Source of the DNA: Bacteroidales bacterium
GTDB taxonomy: Bacteria > Bacteroidota > Bacteroidia > Bacteroidales > Muribaculaceae
NCBI GenBank assembly: GCA_900769345.1
Contig: CAAGGJ010000028.1
Span: 1 to 44,772 of the forward strand
Direction: 5' to 3'
Length of the DNA stretch: 44,772 nucleotides
Made by a program: the position numbers and the translations under genes. A model generated the notes under the pieces. It had not been told where the DNA came from, searched no databases, and saw only the letters and a list, made by a program, of their open reading frames with translations. Below are positions 8,121 to 16,786 of the stretch, one piece after another. Position 1 is the first letter of the stretch, and each line of letters starts with the position of its first letter.

Positions 8121-9650
8121 TTAATAACCAGGGTTCTGCTGACCAACCAACTGAGGGTTGTTTTCGATTTCAGTAGATGGGATAGGCCAAACAAAACGGC
8201 GGTCATCGGATGCGTAGTGCACGTTACCAAGAGATACAATCACACCATTAAGACCCGGATTAATGTTAGAGTAATCGATGTTACGAGTAAACTCCTTGTT
8301 CCAACGGCGCAAGTCGCTCAAACGAGTACCTTCACCTATCAACTCAAGGCTGCGCTCAGCAATTGCATTTTCCAACAATGCCTTTTGTGAGAACTGACCA
8401 TCAGCATCGTAGTCGACGTGACGATTCTTCATAAACTCTTGCAAATACTTGCTACCACCTTCTACATTGCAGTATGAACCTGCTTCAGCAGCGATAAGAT
8501 ACATCTCGCTCAAGCGGAACACCTTAGGATAGTGCATAAAGTTAGGTGTAGAAGTCTCTTGAAGCTCCGAGTTACCTGAGAACTTGGTAAATGCAAAGCA
8601 TGGGTAAGAAGAACCTTCAACTTCGATTTTCAAAACGCTGAAGAAATAGTTCCAACGAGCGTCATCATTAGCTACAGAGAAGAGAACATCTTGTGTAGGG
8701 ATGTAGTCGGCACTCTTTTCGTCAGTACCCAAATAGTAGTTACCGATAGAGTTTGGGAGTTCGGCGGTAGAGCAGAATGGGCGGAAGATGATTTCCTTAC
8801 TGTTATCGTTAGACCAAAGGTCTTCAAGACCATCGATGTCGGTCAAAGTGTAAACCTTGCTGTCGATAACTTGTGAAGCCTTGTTGTATGCAGTCTGATA
8901 GTCGCCCTTAAGAAGAGCCACGCGAGCTTGCATAGCTACTACAGCCCAAGAAGAGAGGTAAGTAGCCATAGGCTTGAGGTTATCCTTAGCGTCAGCTGCT
9001 TCAGATCCTTCGAATTCCTTCAATGCAGCGTAAGCTTCATCAAGGTCCTCATTGATAAGAGCATAAGTTTCGTCCTGAGTGCTACGGCCAGGGTACTTGT
9101 CGGTTTCACCGGTTGGGTTATATTCAGTTACCAAAGGAAGGCCCTTAGCAGCAGTGCTACCACCAACCTTGCTGTAGTTTTCCATAAACTTGTCGGCAAG
9201 CATCCAATATTGATAAGCGCGGCAGAACTTAGCTTCGCCGAGGTAGCGCTTAAGTTGGATAAGATCTTCGCCTTCAAATTGTTCGCTTTCGATCATTGCC
9301 TCAATTCTTGGGATGATGAAGTTAACCGAAGCGATGCGGCTGTAGCAGTTTGCCCAGTATGCTTCGATATCGCCATCACCAGAGTCGAAGATACCATTAG
9401 ATAGAGTACCTACACGGTTACCGTTGCTGATAATACCCATGAATTGATCCATCTGGATATCAGGATATGCAAAATACCAGCCAGAGTTTACGGCCTTGAG
9501 CACGTTATAGAAGTTGTTACGATAACGATAAACGTCGTTAACGTTTTGAATACCGGTCTGGTCATCGAGTGAGCCCCATGGTCTCTTATCCATATCGCAT
9601 GATGTCAAAACCGAGCACACTAATAATAATGCTAAAAATATCTTTTTCAT
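8121..9650 (-). CDS. RagB/SusD family outer-membrane nutrient-binding lipoprotein
   Basis: A 509-residue lipoprotein with signal peptide and lipobox LTSC (Cys18). It shows typical SusD features: an N-terminal helical half with SDNDS-like asparagine-rich segments, TPR-like helices, the FRLSEMYLIAAEA segment near the C-terminal third, and the ending LVGQQNPGY, which is common in this family. SusD proteins form a lid over the SusC barrel and capture glycans or peptides. It lies 22 bp after the SusC stop codon on the minus strand. The length is normal. Confidence 0.95.
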   Translation of the reverse strand: MKKIFLALLLVCSVLTSCDMDKRPWGSLDDQTGIQNVNDVYRYRNNFYNVLKAVNSGWYFAYPDIQMDQFMGIISNGNRVGTLSNGIFDSGDGDIEAYWANCYSRIASVNFIIPRIEAMIESEQFEGEDLIQLKRYLGEAKFCRAYQYWMLADKFMENYSKVGGSTAAKGLPLVTEYNPTGETDKYPGRSTQDETYALINEDLDEAYAALKEFEGSEAADAKDNLKPMATYLSSWAVVAMQARVALLKGDYQTAYNKASQVIDSKVYTLTDIDGLEDLWSNDNSKEIIFRPFCSTAELPNSIGNYYLGTDEKSADYIPTQDVLFSVANDDARWNYFFSVLKIEVEGSSYPCFAFTKFSGNSELQETSTPNFMHYPKVFRLSEMYLIAAEAGSYCNVEGGSKYLQEFMKNRHVDYDADGQFSQKALLENAIAERSLELIGEGTRLSDLRRWNKEFTRNIDYSNINPGLNGVIVSLGNVHYASDDRRFVWPIPSTEIENNPQLVGQQNPGY

Positions 9651-9672
9651 AATGTATAATCCTCCTATAAAA

Positions 9673-12651
9673 TTAGAATGTTACTTCTACACCAAATACG
9701 TATTGTTTAGTGTTAGGATAGTTGAAGTGTACAAGATTAGTGTCTGGTTCTGGGTCATAACCAGTATAGTCAGTCAATGTCCACAAGTTACGTCCTACGA
9801 AGAAGAAGTTAGCACGTTCGATACCAGCCTTCTTGGTCAAGAATGAAGGCAAAGTGTATTGAACAGTAACCTTCTTCAAGCGGAGGAATGAAGCGTTTTC
9901 GAGCATGTGGTCGTCGAATTGGATTGCTTCACCGTAAGCAGGAATATCAGTTACTTGACCTGGAGTAGTCCATACGTTAAGCATGCGTGTAGTTTGGTTC
10001 ATCGAAGTTGCACGAGCTGTGTTTTCGATAAAGTAGTTGTCGTTGTTGTACAAGTACTTTTCGCCAGCCCAAGTGAAGTCAGCACCTACTGCAATGCCCT
10101 TCCAGCCAGCTTCTGTACCGAAGCCACCGGTCAATGGAGCAAACATACTCTTGCCGATAAGGAGTGCGTCGCGTTCTTCGTTGAATTCCTTAGTCAAGTT
10201 GTTGTCCTTAGTGTACCACATTTGCTTACCGTCGCGTGGGTCAACACCTGCGTAGCGCACCTGCCAGAATTCACCTGATGAGTGACCTACCTTGTATTGC
10301 AAACCGTAGTCAGCCAAAGTAAATTCGTCACGTCCGTTGAAGAGCTTAGTGATGCGGTCGTTGTTGTAGTTGAAGTTAGCACGGAAGTTCCAGTAGTAGT
10401 CCTTACCTTGAAGGATGTCAACCTTTACGTCGATATCAACACCAGTGTTTGCCATCGAGCCGATGTTACCGAAACCGCTTGAGTAACCAGTGGTGTAAGA
10501 GTAAGGAATGCTAAGAAGCATGTTTTCTGTGCGCTTGTCGTAGAAGTCAACATTGAGGTTCAAACGGTCGAACAAGCGGGTTGAGATACCAACGTCGAAC
10601 GAGTTAACGGTTTCCCAAGTCAAGTTGTAGTTAGATGGCTGGCTGATACCGAGAGTACCTTGACCGTTGTAAGGTTTGCCAGAACCAAGAAGACCGTAGA
10701 ATGCATAGTTGCCGATTGAAGAGTTACCTGTAGTACCGTAGCTAACCTTCAATGAAAGAGCGTTGACCCAGTCGATATCGTTCATGAACTTCTCCTTGTA
10801 GATGTTCCACATAGCACCTACCGACCAGAAAGTTGACCAGCGAGTGTCAGGAGCGAACAATGAGCTACCGTCGCGACGTACTGTTGCATCGAGGTAGTAC
10901 TTTTCGTTCCAGTCGTAGTTCATATTCAAGAAGTAAGAGTTGAACACTGATTCGCTGCGGCTATCAGAGATGTCAGAGATAGCAACGTTAACACCTTGGT
11001 CAAGGCGCATTTGGCGAATATCTGTTTGACCGTCGGTGAATACGCCGAAGCCTGTGCTCTTGCTGATGATAGATTCTTCACCAAGAAGGAATGTGAAGTG
11101 GTGGTCGTTAGCCACGTTGAACTTATACTCAGCAGTGTTGGTATAAGTGAATGAGTAGTAACGAGAGAAGCTCTTTTGAGCGTAACCATCACGACCTGTT
11201 ACCTTGCTGCCCATTGGAGTGTAGAATGTAGCGTATGGGTAGCCCTGGTTGTCGAGAGTATAGTCGTAAGCGTCGAGGGCCTGTTGAGCACGGATAGTAA
11301 GACCCTTGATTGGCTGGATTTGCTCATAGAGGTTAAGGTTGGCAGTTACACGACGGCGATAAACGTCACGCATAGCGTTAACGAACTCAGGTGTAGAAGC
11401 ACCTGTGTACTTCAAGTATTGAGCCTTTTCGCCCCAAACCACCTTATCGTTTTCGATAGTATAATAATAAGGTGCATCGAATGGGAATGCCTTACGAGCA
11501 TAGAATGCAGGGTTGGTAATATAGATCGAAGAAGATTCGATTTCGTTGTTTTGGTCGTACTTCGAGTAACCGAGGTTAGAGCTCAAACCAACCTTCAACC
11601 AATTCTTAATCTTAGAGTCGAAGTTGAAGCGAACTGATTCACGACGCATACCGGATTGGTCGATAATACCCTGTTGATCGTGGTGGTTTACTGAGAGATA
11701 ATAAGAAGTGTTGGCAGTACCACCTTGGATAGAAGCGTCGAGGGTGTAAGTAGGAGCGCTGCTATTGAAGATAACATCGCGCCAGTTGGTGCTGATGCCA
11801 TAACGTTCAACAAGTGTGCGCACTTCATCTGTAACAGGCACGCCTATCATGTCGCGGAACTTCACATATTGTGCAGAGTTCATCATTTCCTGTTGGTCGT
11901 CTACCATCTGAGAGAAACCGTATTGAGCGCGGATGTTAACCTTAGCAGTTTCGCCGTAACGACCCTTCTTAGAAGTAATTACGATAACACCGTTAGCAGC
12001 ACGAGAACCGTAGATAGAAGTAGAAGCAGCGTCCTTCAATACGCTAATGCTTTCAATGTCTGAAGGGTTCAAAGTGTTGAATACAGAAGAAGAAATAGGT
12101 GCACCATCCAAGATATACAATGGAGTAGTACCAGCTTCGATAGAGTTAACACCACGAAGACGGATTGAAGCCGACTTCGAAGGGTCACCAGAAGGTGACA
12201 ATACCGAAAGACCAGATACCTGACCTTGAAGTGCATCGGTAAAGTTAGCAGTGGTAATCTTTTCGAACTGCTTTTCACCTACAACTGATACAGCACCTAC
12301 CACAGAACCTACCTTCTTACCCGAACCGTAACCGGTTACAACGAGGTCTTGCAGAACAGTTTCATCCGAAGCAAGTTTTACTACTATGTTCTGACCTGCA
12401 GCAACAGTCTGTTCTTCGTAGCCTACGTAGCTAATCTTAAGTTGCTTTACATAGTCAGGCACGTTGAATGTGAACTTTCCGTCGAAGTCGGTTGATGTAC
12501 CGTTAGTTGATCCGATTGGAAGAACTGATGCTCCAACAAGAGGTTCGCCTGTCTCTGAGTCAACTACTGTACCACTCACTACCTTTGCCTCAGCAAGAGC
12601 CGGGAAAAGTATGGCACACATAGCGACCATAATAAATAACAGCTTTTTCAT
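9673..12651 (-). CDS. SusC/RagA family TonB-linked outer-membrane transporter
   Basis: A 992-residue protein with signal peptide (about 1-22) and an N-terminal carboxypeptidase-regulatory-like domain (SGTVVDSETGEPLVGASV, about 25-100). A TonB-box region DLVVTGYG is followed by a plug containing the family signature RIRGVNS-like segment (here RLRGVNSIEAGTTPLYILDG) and SVLKDAASTSIYGSRAANGVI. The rest is a 22-stranded barrel ending in the aromatic VFGVEVTF. It imports a bound substrate in a TonB-dependent way together with SusD. Codon use is strongly biased to a restricted set, as expected for a highly expressed protein. No SusR-type, ECF or hybrid two-component regulator is adjacent, so control must come from elsewhere. 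The substrate is unknown. Confidence 0.96.
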   Translation of the reverse strand: MKKLLFIMVAMCAILFPALAEAKVVSGTVVDSETGEPLVGASVLPIGSTNGTSTDFDGKFTFNVPDYVKQLKISYVGYEEQTVAAGQNIVVKLASDETVLQDLVVTGYGSGKKVGSVVGAVSVVGEKQFEKITTANFTDALQGQVSGLSVLSPSGDPSKSASIRLRGVNSIEAGTTPLYILDGAPISSSVFNTLNPSDIESISVLKDAASTSIYGSRAANGVIVITSKKGRYGETAKVNIRAQYGFSQMVDDQQEMMNSAQYVKFRDMIGVPVTDEVRTLVERYGISTNWRDVIFNSSAPTYTLDASIQGGTANTSYYLSVNHHDQQGIIDQSGMRRESVRFNFDSKIKNWLKVGLSSNLGYSKYDQNNEIESSSIYITNPAFYARKAFPFDAPYYYTIENDKVVWGEKAQYLKYTGASTPEFVNAMRDVYRRRVTANLNLYEQIQPIKGLTIRAQQALDAYDYTLDNQGYPYATFYTPMGSKVTGRDGYAQKSFSRYYSFTYTNTAEYKFNVANDHHFTFLLGEESIISKSTGFGVFTDGQTDIRQMRLDQGVNVAISDISDSRSESVFNSYFLNMNYDWNEKYYLDATVRRDGSSLFAPDTRWSTFWSVGAMWNIYKEKFMNDIDWVNALSLKVSYGTTGNSSIGNYAFYGLLGSGKPYNGQGTLGISQPSNYNLTWETVNSFDVGISTRLFDRLNLNVDFYDKRTENMLLSIPYSYTTGYSSGFGNIGSMANTGVDIDVKVDILQGKDYYWNFRANFNYNNDRITKLFNGRDEFTLADYGLQYKVGHSSGEFWQVRYAGVDPRDGKQMWYTKDNNLTKEFNEERDALLIGKSMFAPLTGGFGTEAGWKGIAVGADFTWAGEKYLYNNDNYFIENTARATSMNQTTRMLNVWTTPGQVTDIPAYGEAIQFDDHMLENASFLRLKKVTVQYTLPSFLTKKAGIERANFFFVGRNLWTLTDYTGYDPEPDTNLVHFNYPNTKQYVFGVEVTF

Positions 12652-12754
12652 ACCTTAATTAATAATAATTAGACAAAATATTTATTTTATTTCTCTTTTC
12701 TCTGTTTGTTTCGTGTTCATTTATCATGCGAAAACATACACTAAACATTGTCGG

Positions 12755-12762
12755 CAAATTTA
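12755..12762 (-). promoter_or_regulatory. Possible -7 element of the SusCD operon promoter
   Basis: Minus-strand TAAATTTG matches TAnnTTTG about 105 bp upstream of the SusC start. No TTG lies at the ideal distance, so this is tentative. Confidence 0.4.
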
Positions 12763-13583
12763 CACAAAATTTTGCAATCACTCATAAAAAATCTAAAGAT
12801 TAACATTAAAACGATTATACCATTAAGCCAAATTCGTTTCAATTCGAAACACCGGACAACAAAAAACATTTCAATTTCTTACCTCATTTCACTATATCGG
12901 CAGCACCCAAACAAAAGAGCAAGTAAAAAGCCCATACACTTATCGCTGATAATCAGATATTTACAAGTAGTTTTCTTACAATTAGCCCTGGTTCGCTCAT
13001 TTTGCGCTACAATTTTTACATTTCGAAACACTTCAGCATCAACCGATAACAGAAAAGTGTTAACAAAGGCGACAATTTAACTAAACAACAATTAACATTT
13101 TCGCGCCCGGACTATCCAAATTTACAACTATTTTGCCGTTTCAATCCAACAATTGTAACAAAAATCGCTATTTTTATTATCTAATTGTAATTAACGCACA
13201 TATTTTTTGCACAATTTGTTTACTTCAAGACATTAAAAATGATAAATGAATAAGGATACAGCCTATATACTTACACATATTAATATTTTTCATTCTATTA
13301 ACCCAATCTGCATACGGCGCTATATAAGCCATTTCGATATATATATTACGAAATTTCTACCACCTTCGCATTTCAGACACATACAAAGCAGCCCCCTTAC
13401 CATACACAGTTGCCTACAATAAGTGCACCTGCAAGGAATGTAGCCTCCGAGTGGGCTATACGGACAATACCGGGCGTTTCCGCAAACTGCGTGAGAATCG
13501 AAAATTTCGATCAAACTATCGAGCGGCTCCAAAATACGCAATTCTCAGAGAGTTTACGATAATCCGGGATTTCACATGCAAAA
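12763..13583. other. Long AT-rich intergenic region without a credible gene
   Basis: About 0.8 kb between the SusC promoter and the terminator of the histone-like gene. Open frames here have low complexity and no conserved motif that I recognise. It holds an inverted repeat GTTTC-AATTC-GAAAC at 12836-12850, a possible operator for SusCD. A more GC-rich patch at about 13370-13510 could be a gene remnant; I see no RNA structure that I can name. Confidence 0.5.
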
Positions 13584-13623
13584 CTAAAAAAAACGAAGGG
13601 CTACCACATCTCGATAGTCCTTC
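13584..13623 (-). terminator. Intrinsic terminator of the histone H1-like gene
   Basis: GAAGG-CTA at 13595-13603 pairs with TAG-CCTTC at 13615-13623 with one mismatch. On the minus strand it is followed by a run of eight T interrupted by little else. It lies 33 bp past the stop codon at 13656. Confidence 0.75.
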
Positions 13624-13655
13624 ATTATACATTTGTAGCACTTTCTAAAAAGCAA

Positions 13656-13835
13656 TCACTTCTTAGCAGCAGCTTCCAAAGATGCCTTACGGAATTCCTT
13701 CATTGCCTTTTCGATAGCAAGTGAAGCCTTGCGAGCACGTGTACCAGCAGCCTTGTTACCATTTTCAAGCTGTGCAGTTGCGTCCTTCAAAAATTCTGCG
13801 TAAGTAGCAGCGATTTGTTCAACTAGTTCTTTCAT
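13656..13835 (-). CDS. Histone H1-like small DNA-binding protein
   Basis: A 59-residue protein beginning MKELVEQIAATYAEF and ending KASLEAAAKK. It is helical throughout, with an acidic N-terminal half and a lysine/alanine/arginine-rich C-terminal half (KAAGTRARKASLAIEKAMK). This pattern and length match the short histone H1-like (Hc1-type) proteins conserved in Bacteroidales, which are thought to bind DNA and contribute to nucleoid organisation. It has its own terminator, and the AT-rich upstream region at 13836-13900 is likely its promoter (near-match TATCTTTA around 13877-13884). Codons are those of a highly expressed gene. The gene is so short that it is easily missed. Confidence 0.85.
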   Translation of the reverse strand: MKELVEQIAATYAEFLKDATAQLENGNKAAGTRARKASLAIEKAMKEFRKASLEAAAKK

Positions 13836-14073
13836 CGTTGTTCCGTTTTTAAAAGGTTTTTAATAATAATCGGTGTAAAGATAATCAAAAATTTAATAAT
13901 ATCGCAATATAATCAATTAATTTTCAACATTTTTTATATTTCTACCCATTTTTTTTAATTTTTGCTTTCAAATATCGCGCAAAACAGCCTTCTGACTGGC
14001 ATTTAAGCCATTTTTCACCCAAAATTTTACAGCCTCACGAGTATCTGCTATCCTATAATCGAAAGAAAATATC

Positions 14074-14081
14074 TAAATTTG
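14074..14081 (+). promoter_or_regulatory. Promoter -7 element of yaaA
   Basis: TAAATTTG matches TAnnTTTG, 43 bp before the yaaA start. No clear -33 TTG is present. Confidence 0.5.
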
Positions 14082-14124
14082 CAACCGGAGAAATATTAAC
14101 AACTACACATTATTATATATAGAG

Positions 14125-14886
14125 ATGCAGATACTACTGGCATGCGCAAAAACTATGACTTCGAGCACCAAAATCGAAGCGCCCACGGTGAGCACACCAC
14201 GATTTGAAGCCGAGGCACGACAATTCGCCCTCGCTATGATGAACTATTCGGCAGGCGAAGTGGCTCAGATGATGCATTGCTCCACATCGATTGCTGCCAC
14301 CACTCGCAGCCGGTATGCCAATTTCTTCCGCAACGAAGAACTCCTGCCAGCCATACTTGCCTACACCGGGCAAGCCTATCGCGGACTCTGCGCCAACACC
14401 TTCACGGCCGACGATATGCTTTTCGCGCAAAATCACCTGCACATCACTTCGTTTCTCTACGGATTGCTGCGCCCACTCGATCTCATTCACCCCTATCGAA
14501 TGGAGGGCAACGTGGAATTGGAGCCCGCCAAGGGCATTAATATGTTTGCCTTTTGGCGCAGCCGCCTCACGCAATGCCTCATAGATGCCATGAAAGCCGA
14601 CGACGGAACCTTGATGCACCTCGCTACCGAAGAGATGGAGCACCTTTTCGAGTGGAAACGCATCTGTAAGGAGTTGCGCGTGATTCAACCACAATTTTTG
14701 TGCGAGCAAAACGGTAGGCTAAAAATAGTGGCAGTGCACGCCAAAACTTGCCGCGGTGCTATGACTCGGCACATCATCACTCACCGCATCAGCCACCCCG
14801 AAGATGTAACCTCGTTTGAACACCAGGGCTTCGTTTTTTGCCCGGAACTGAGCGAAACCAACCGACCCGTATTTGTGAAAAAATAA
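14125..14886 (+). CDS. yaaA: YaaA family peroxide-stress protein
   Basis: A 253-residue cytoplasmic protein. It starts MQILLACAKTM, the usual beginning of the YaaA/DUF328 family, and keeps the segments FLYGLLRPLDLIHPYRMEG and NMFAFWRSRLTQCL that recur in it. In Escherichia coli YaaA limits free intracellular iron and so protects DNA and proteins during hydrogen peroxide stress; a related fold binds DNA. The gene is monocistronic with a nearby -7 element. Length is typical. The exact role in an anaerobe is inferred from the family. Confidence 0.9.
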   Translation: MQILLACAKTMTSSTKIEAPTVSTPRFEAEARQFALAMMNYSAGEVAQMMHCSTSIAATTRSRYANFFRNEELLPAILAYTGQAYRGLCANTFTADDMLFAQNHLHITSFLYGLLRPLDLIHPYRMEGNVELEPAKGINMFAFWRSRLTQCLIDAMKADDGTLMHLATEEMEHLFEWKRICKELRVIQPQFLCEQNGRLKIVAVHAKTCRGAMTRHIITHRISHPEDVTSFEHQGFVFCPELSETNRPVFVKK

Positions 14887-15157
14887 ACACTAAAAGCGAC
14901 TTTTTCACAACTCAAAAGATAAACTTCATTTTAGTACACCCCCTAAATACCCAACGCACATTAAGTTATTTCCACCCAAATAATGCGAAATTTTGGGCAA
15001 ATTCGCTTTGAGCAAGCATTAACATTAGTTTACATTTATATCCATAAAAGCACGCCAATTCAATATACATTAACTAAACCACAGCCTCGGATACATCTTT
15101 TAACTTTACGATAACATAAATTAAACATGAAATATTTTTTTGTAAAGCTTTTAGGTC

Positions 15158-15165
15158 TACATTTG
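15158..15165 (+). promoter_or_regulatory. Promoter -7 element of the inositol-phosphate synthase gene
   Basis: TACATTTG matches TAnnTTTG, 77 bp before the start codon, in a 356-bp AT-rich intergenic stretch (14887-15242) in which I see nothing else. Confidence 0.5.
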
Positions 15166-15242
15166 CCCTACTTTTCGAAGAGCAAAGCGTAAAAACTATA
15201 AATGTAAAATTTTAACAAATAAACCAAATATTTTCTTTAAAT

Positions 15243-16568
15243 ATGAAAACTAATGTTAAACCGGCAGAGGGCAAACTTGGTGTTCTCGTAGTTGGATTAG
15301 GAGCAGTAAGCTCAACTTTTATGACAGGTGTATTGATGACACGCAAAGGTCTTGCAAAGCCTGTAGGTTCGATGACACAATACGACAAGATTCGCGTAGG
15401 CCGTGGTGCCGACAAGAAGTATCTTGCCTACAAGGACATCGTTCCAATCACCGACCTGAATGATATCGTATTCGGCGCATGGGACGTTTACCCCGCCAAC
15501 GCTTATGAAAGCGCCATCAACTGCGAAGTACTCAAGGAAAAGGACATCGAACCCGTTAAGGACGAACTCGTTAAGATAGTTCCAATGAAGGCAGCGTTCG
15601 ACAAGAACTATGCAAAGCGTCTCGACGGCGACAACGTAAAGACTTGCAAGGACCGCTGGGATATGATGGAACAAATTCGCGAAGATATCCGTCAATTCAA
15701 GGCAAACACCGGCGTGAGCCGCATCGTGGTACTCTGGGCTGCTTCTACCGAAGTATATGTACCTGTAAACAAGGCCGTTCACTACAATCTTGCTGACCTC
15801 GAAGCCGCTATGAAGGCCAACGATACCGAAAACATTGCTCCATCTATGTGCTATGCTTACGCTGCACTTAGCGAAGGTGCTCCGTTCATTATGGGTGCTC
15901 CTAACACCACTGTCGACATTCCTGCTATGTGGGAACTCGCCGAGAAGACTCAAATGCCTATCGCAGGTAAGGACTTCAAGACAGGTCAAACACTCGTTAA
16001 GTCGGGCTTCGCTCCTATCATCGGCACTCGCTGCTTAGGTTTGGCAGGCTGGTTCTCTACCAACATCCTCGGCAATCGCGACGGTCTCGTGCTCGACGAA
16101 CCCGCCAACTTCCGCACCAAGGAAGTGAGCAAGTTGTCGACTCTCGAATCAATCTTGGTTCCTGAAAATCAACCCGACCTCTATGGTCACGGCAACGACG
16201 AAGACACTCAATACTACCATAAAGTACGCATCAACTACTACCCGCCACGCAACGACAACAAGGAAGGCTGGGACAACATCGACATCTTCGGTTGGATGGG
16301 CTATCCAATGCAGATTAAGATCAACTTCCTCTGCCGCGACTCTATCCTCGCCGCTCCGTTGTGTCTCGACCTCGTATTGCTTAGCGACCTCGCTGCTCGC
16401 GCCGGCCGTTGGGGTACTCAACGCTTCTTGAGCTTCTTCCTCAAGAGCCCGATGCACGACTACACTCAGAACGAAGTGCCTGTTAACCACCTCTTCCAGC
16501 AGTATGTAATGCTCAAGAACGCTTTGCGCGAAATGGGTGGCTACGAAGCCGACGAAGAAATCGACTAA
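15243..16568 (+). CDS. ino1: Inositol-3-phosphate synthase (myo-inositol-1-phosphate synthase)
   Basis: A 441-residue cytoplasmic NAD-dependent enzyme that converts glucose 6-phosphate to 1D-myo-inositol 3-phosphate. The N-terminal Rossmann motif is VLVVGLGAVSST (about residues 12-23). Further family segments are VVLWAASTEVYVP, PFIMGAPNT, the lysine-rich active-site region GKDFKTGQTLVKS (about 240-252) and LGNRDG. Length matches the short bacterial/archaeal form. In Bacteroides the enzyme feeds inositol-lipid synthesis, but the other genes of that pathway (CDP-alcohol phosphatidyltransferase-type synthase, phosphatase) are not seen beside it here; its neighbours are yaaA and a peptidase. Codon bias indicates high expression. 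Confidence 0.94.
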   Translation: MKTNVKPAEGKLGVLVVGLGAVSSTFMTGVLMTRKGLAKPVGSMTQYDKIRVGRGADKKYLAYKDIVPITDLNDIVFGAWDVYPANAYESAINCEVLKEKDIEPVKDELVKIVPMKAAFDKNYAKRLDGDNVKTCKDRWDMMEQIREDIRQFKANTGVSRIVVLWAASTEVYVPVNKAVHYNLADLEAAMKANDTENIAPSMCYAYAALSEGAPFIMGAPNTTVDIPAMWELAEKTQMPIAGKDFKTGQTLVKSGFAPIIGTRCLGLAGWFSTNILGNRDGLVLDEPANFRTKEVSKLSTLESILVPENQPDLYGHGNDEDTQYYHKVRINYYPPRNDNKEGWDNIDIFGWMGYPMQIKINFLCRDSILAAPLCLDLVLLSDLAARAGRWGTQRFLSFFLKSPMHDYTQNEVPVNHLFQQYVMLKNALREMGGYEADEEID

Positions 16569-16624
16569 TAACCGATAAGAAAAGATTGTATCTAAACGCA
16601 ATCGACACAAGAATTAATAGTACT

Positions 16625-16665
16625 GCGGGGTGCACCTTAATAGTTGCATCCCGCTCTCTTGTTTA
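16625..16665 (+). terminator. Intrinsic terminator of the inositol-phosphate synthase gene
   Basis: GCGGGGTGCA at 16625-16634 pairs with TGCATCCCGC at 16645-16654 with one G-U pair, followed by a T-rich stretch. Confidence 0.75.
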
Positions 16666-16690
16666 TTACTTTGCTCTCCACACTCAAAAA

Positions 16691-16721
16691 TTGGCAATAA
16701 CGGATTTTTTTATTAGTTTTG
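16691..16721 (+). promoter_or_regulatory. Promoter of the dipeptidyl-peptidase gene
   Basis: TTG at 16691-16693 and TAGTTTTG at 16714-16721 are separated by 20 bp, a good match to the Bacteroidetes housekeeping promoter. Confidence 0.65.
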
Positions 16722-16786
16722 CACATTATTGCAACCATAATACCCCGTGAAACTCCGCCCATGCGTGGGCACAAACAAAATAACAG

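Noticed and set aside
12748..13080. A 110-codon frame in the long intergenic region
   Set aside because: Low-complexity AT-driven composition without a recognisable motif; it also overlaps the probable SusC promoter.
13320..13541. A cysteine-rich 73-codon minus-strand frame upstream of SusC
   Set aside because: The cysteines do not form a regular zinc-binding spacing, and no start context or terminator fits. Kept only as a possible remnant.
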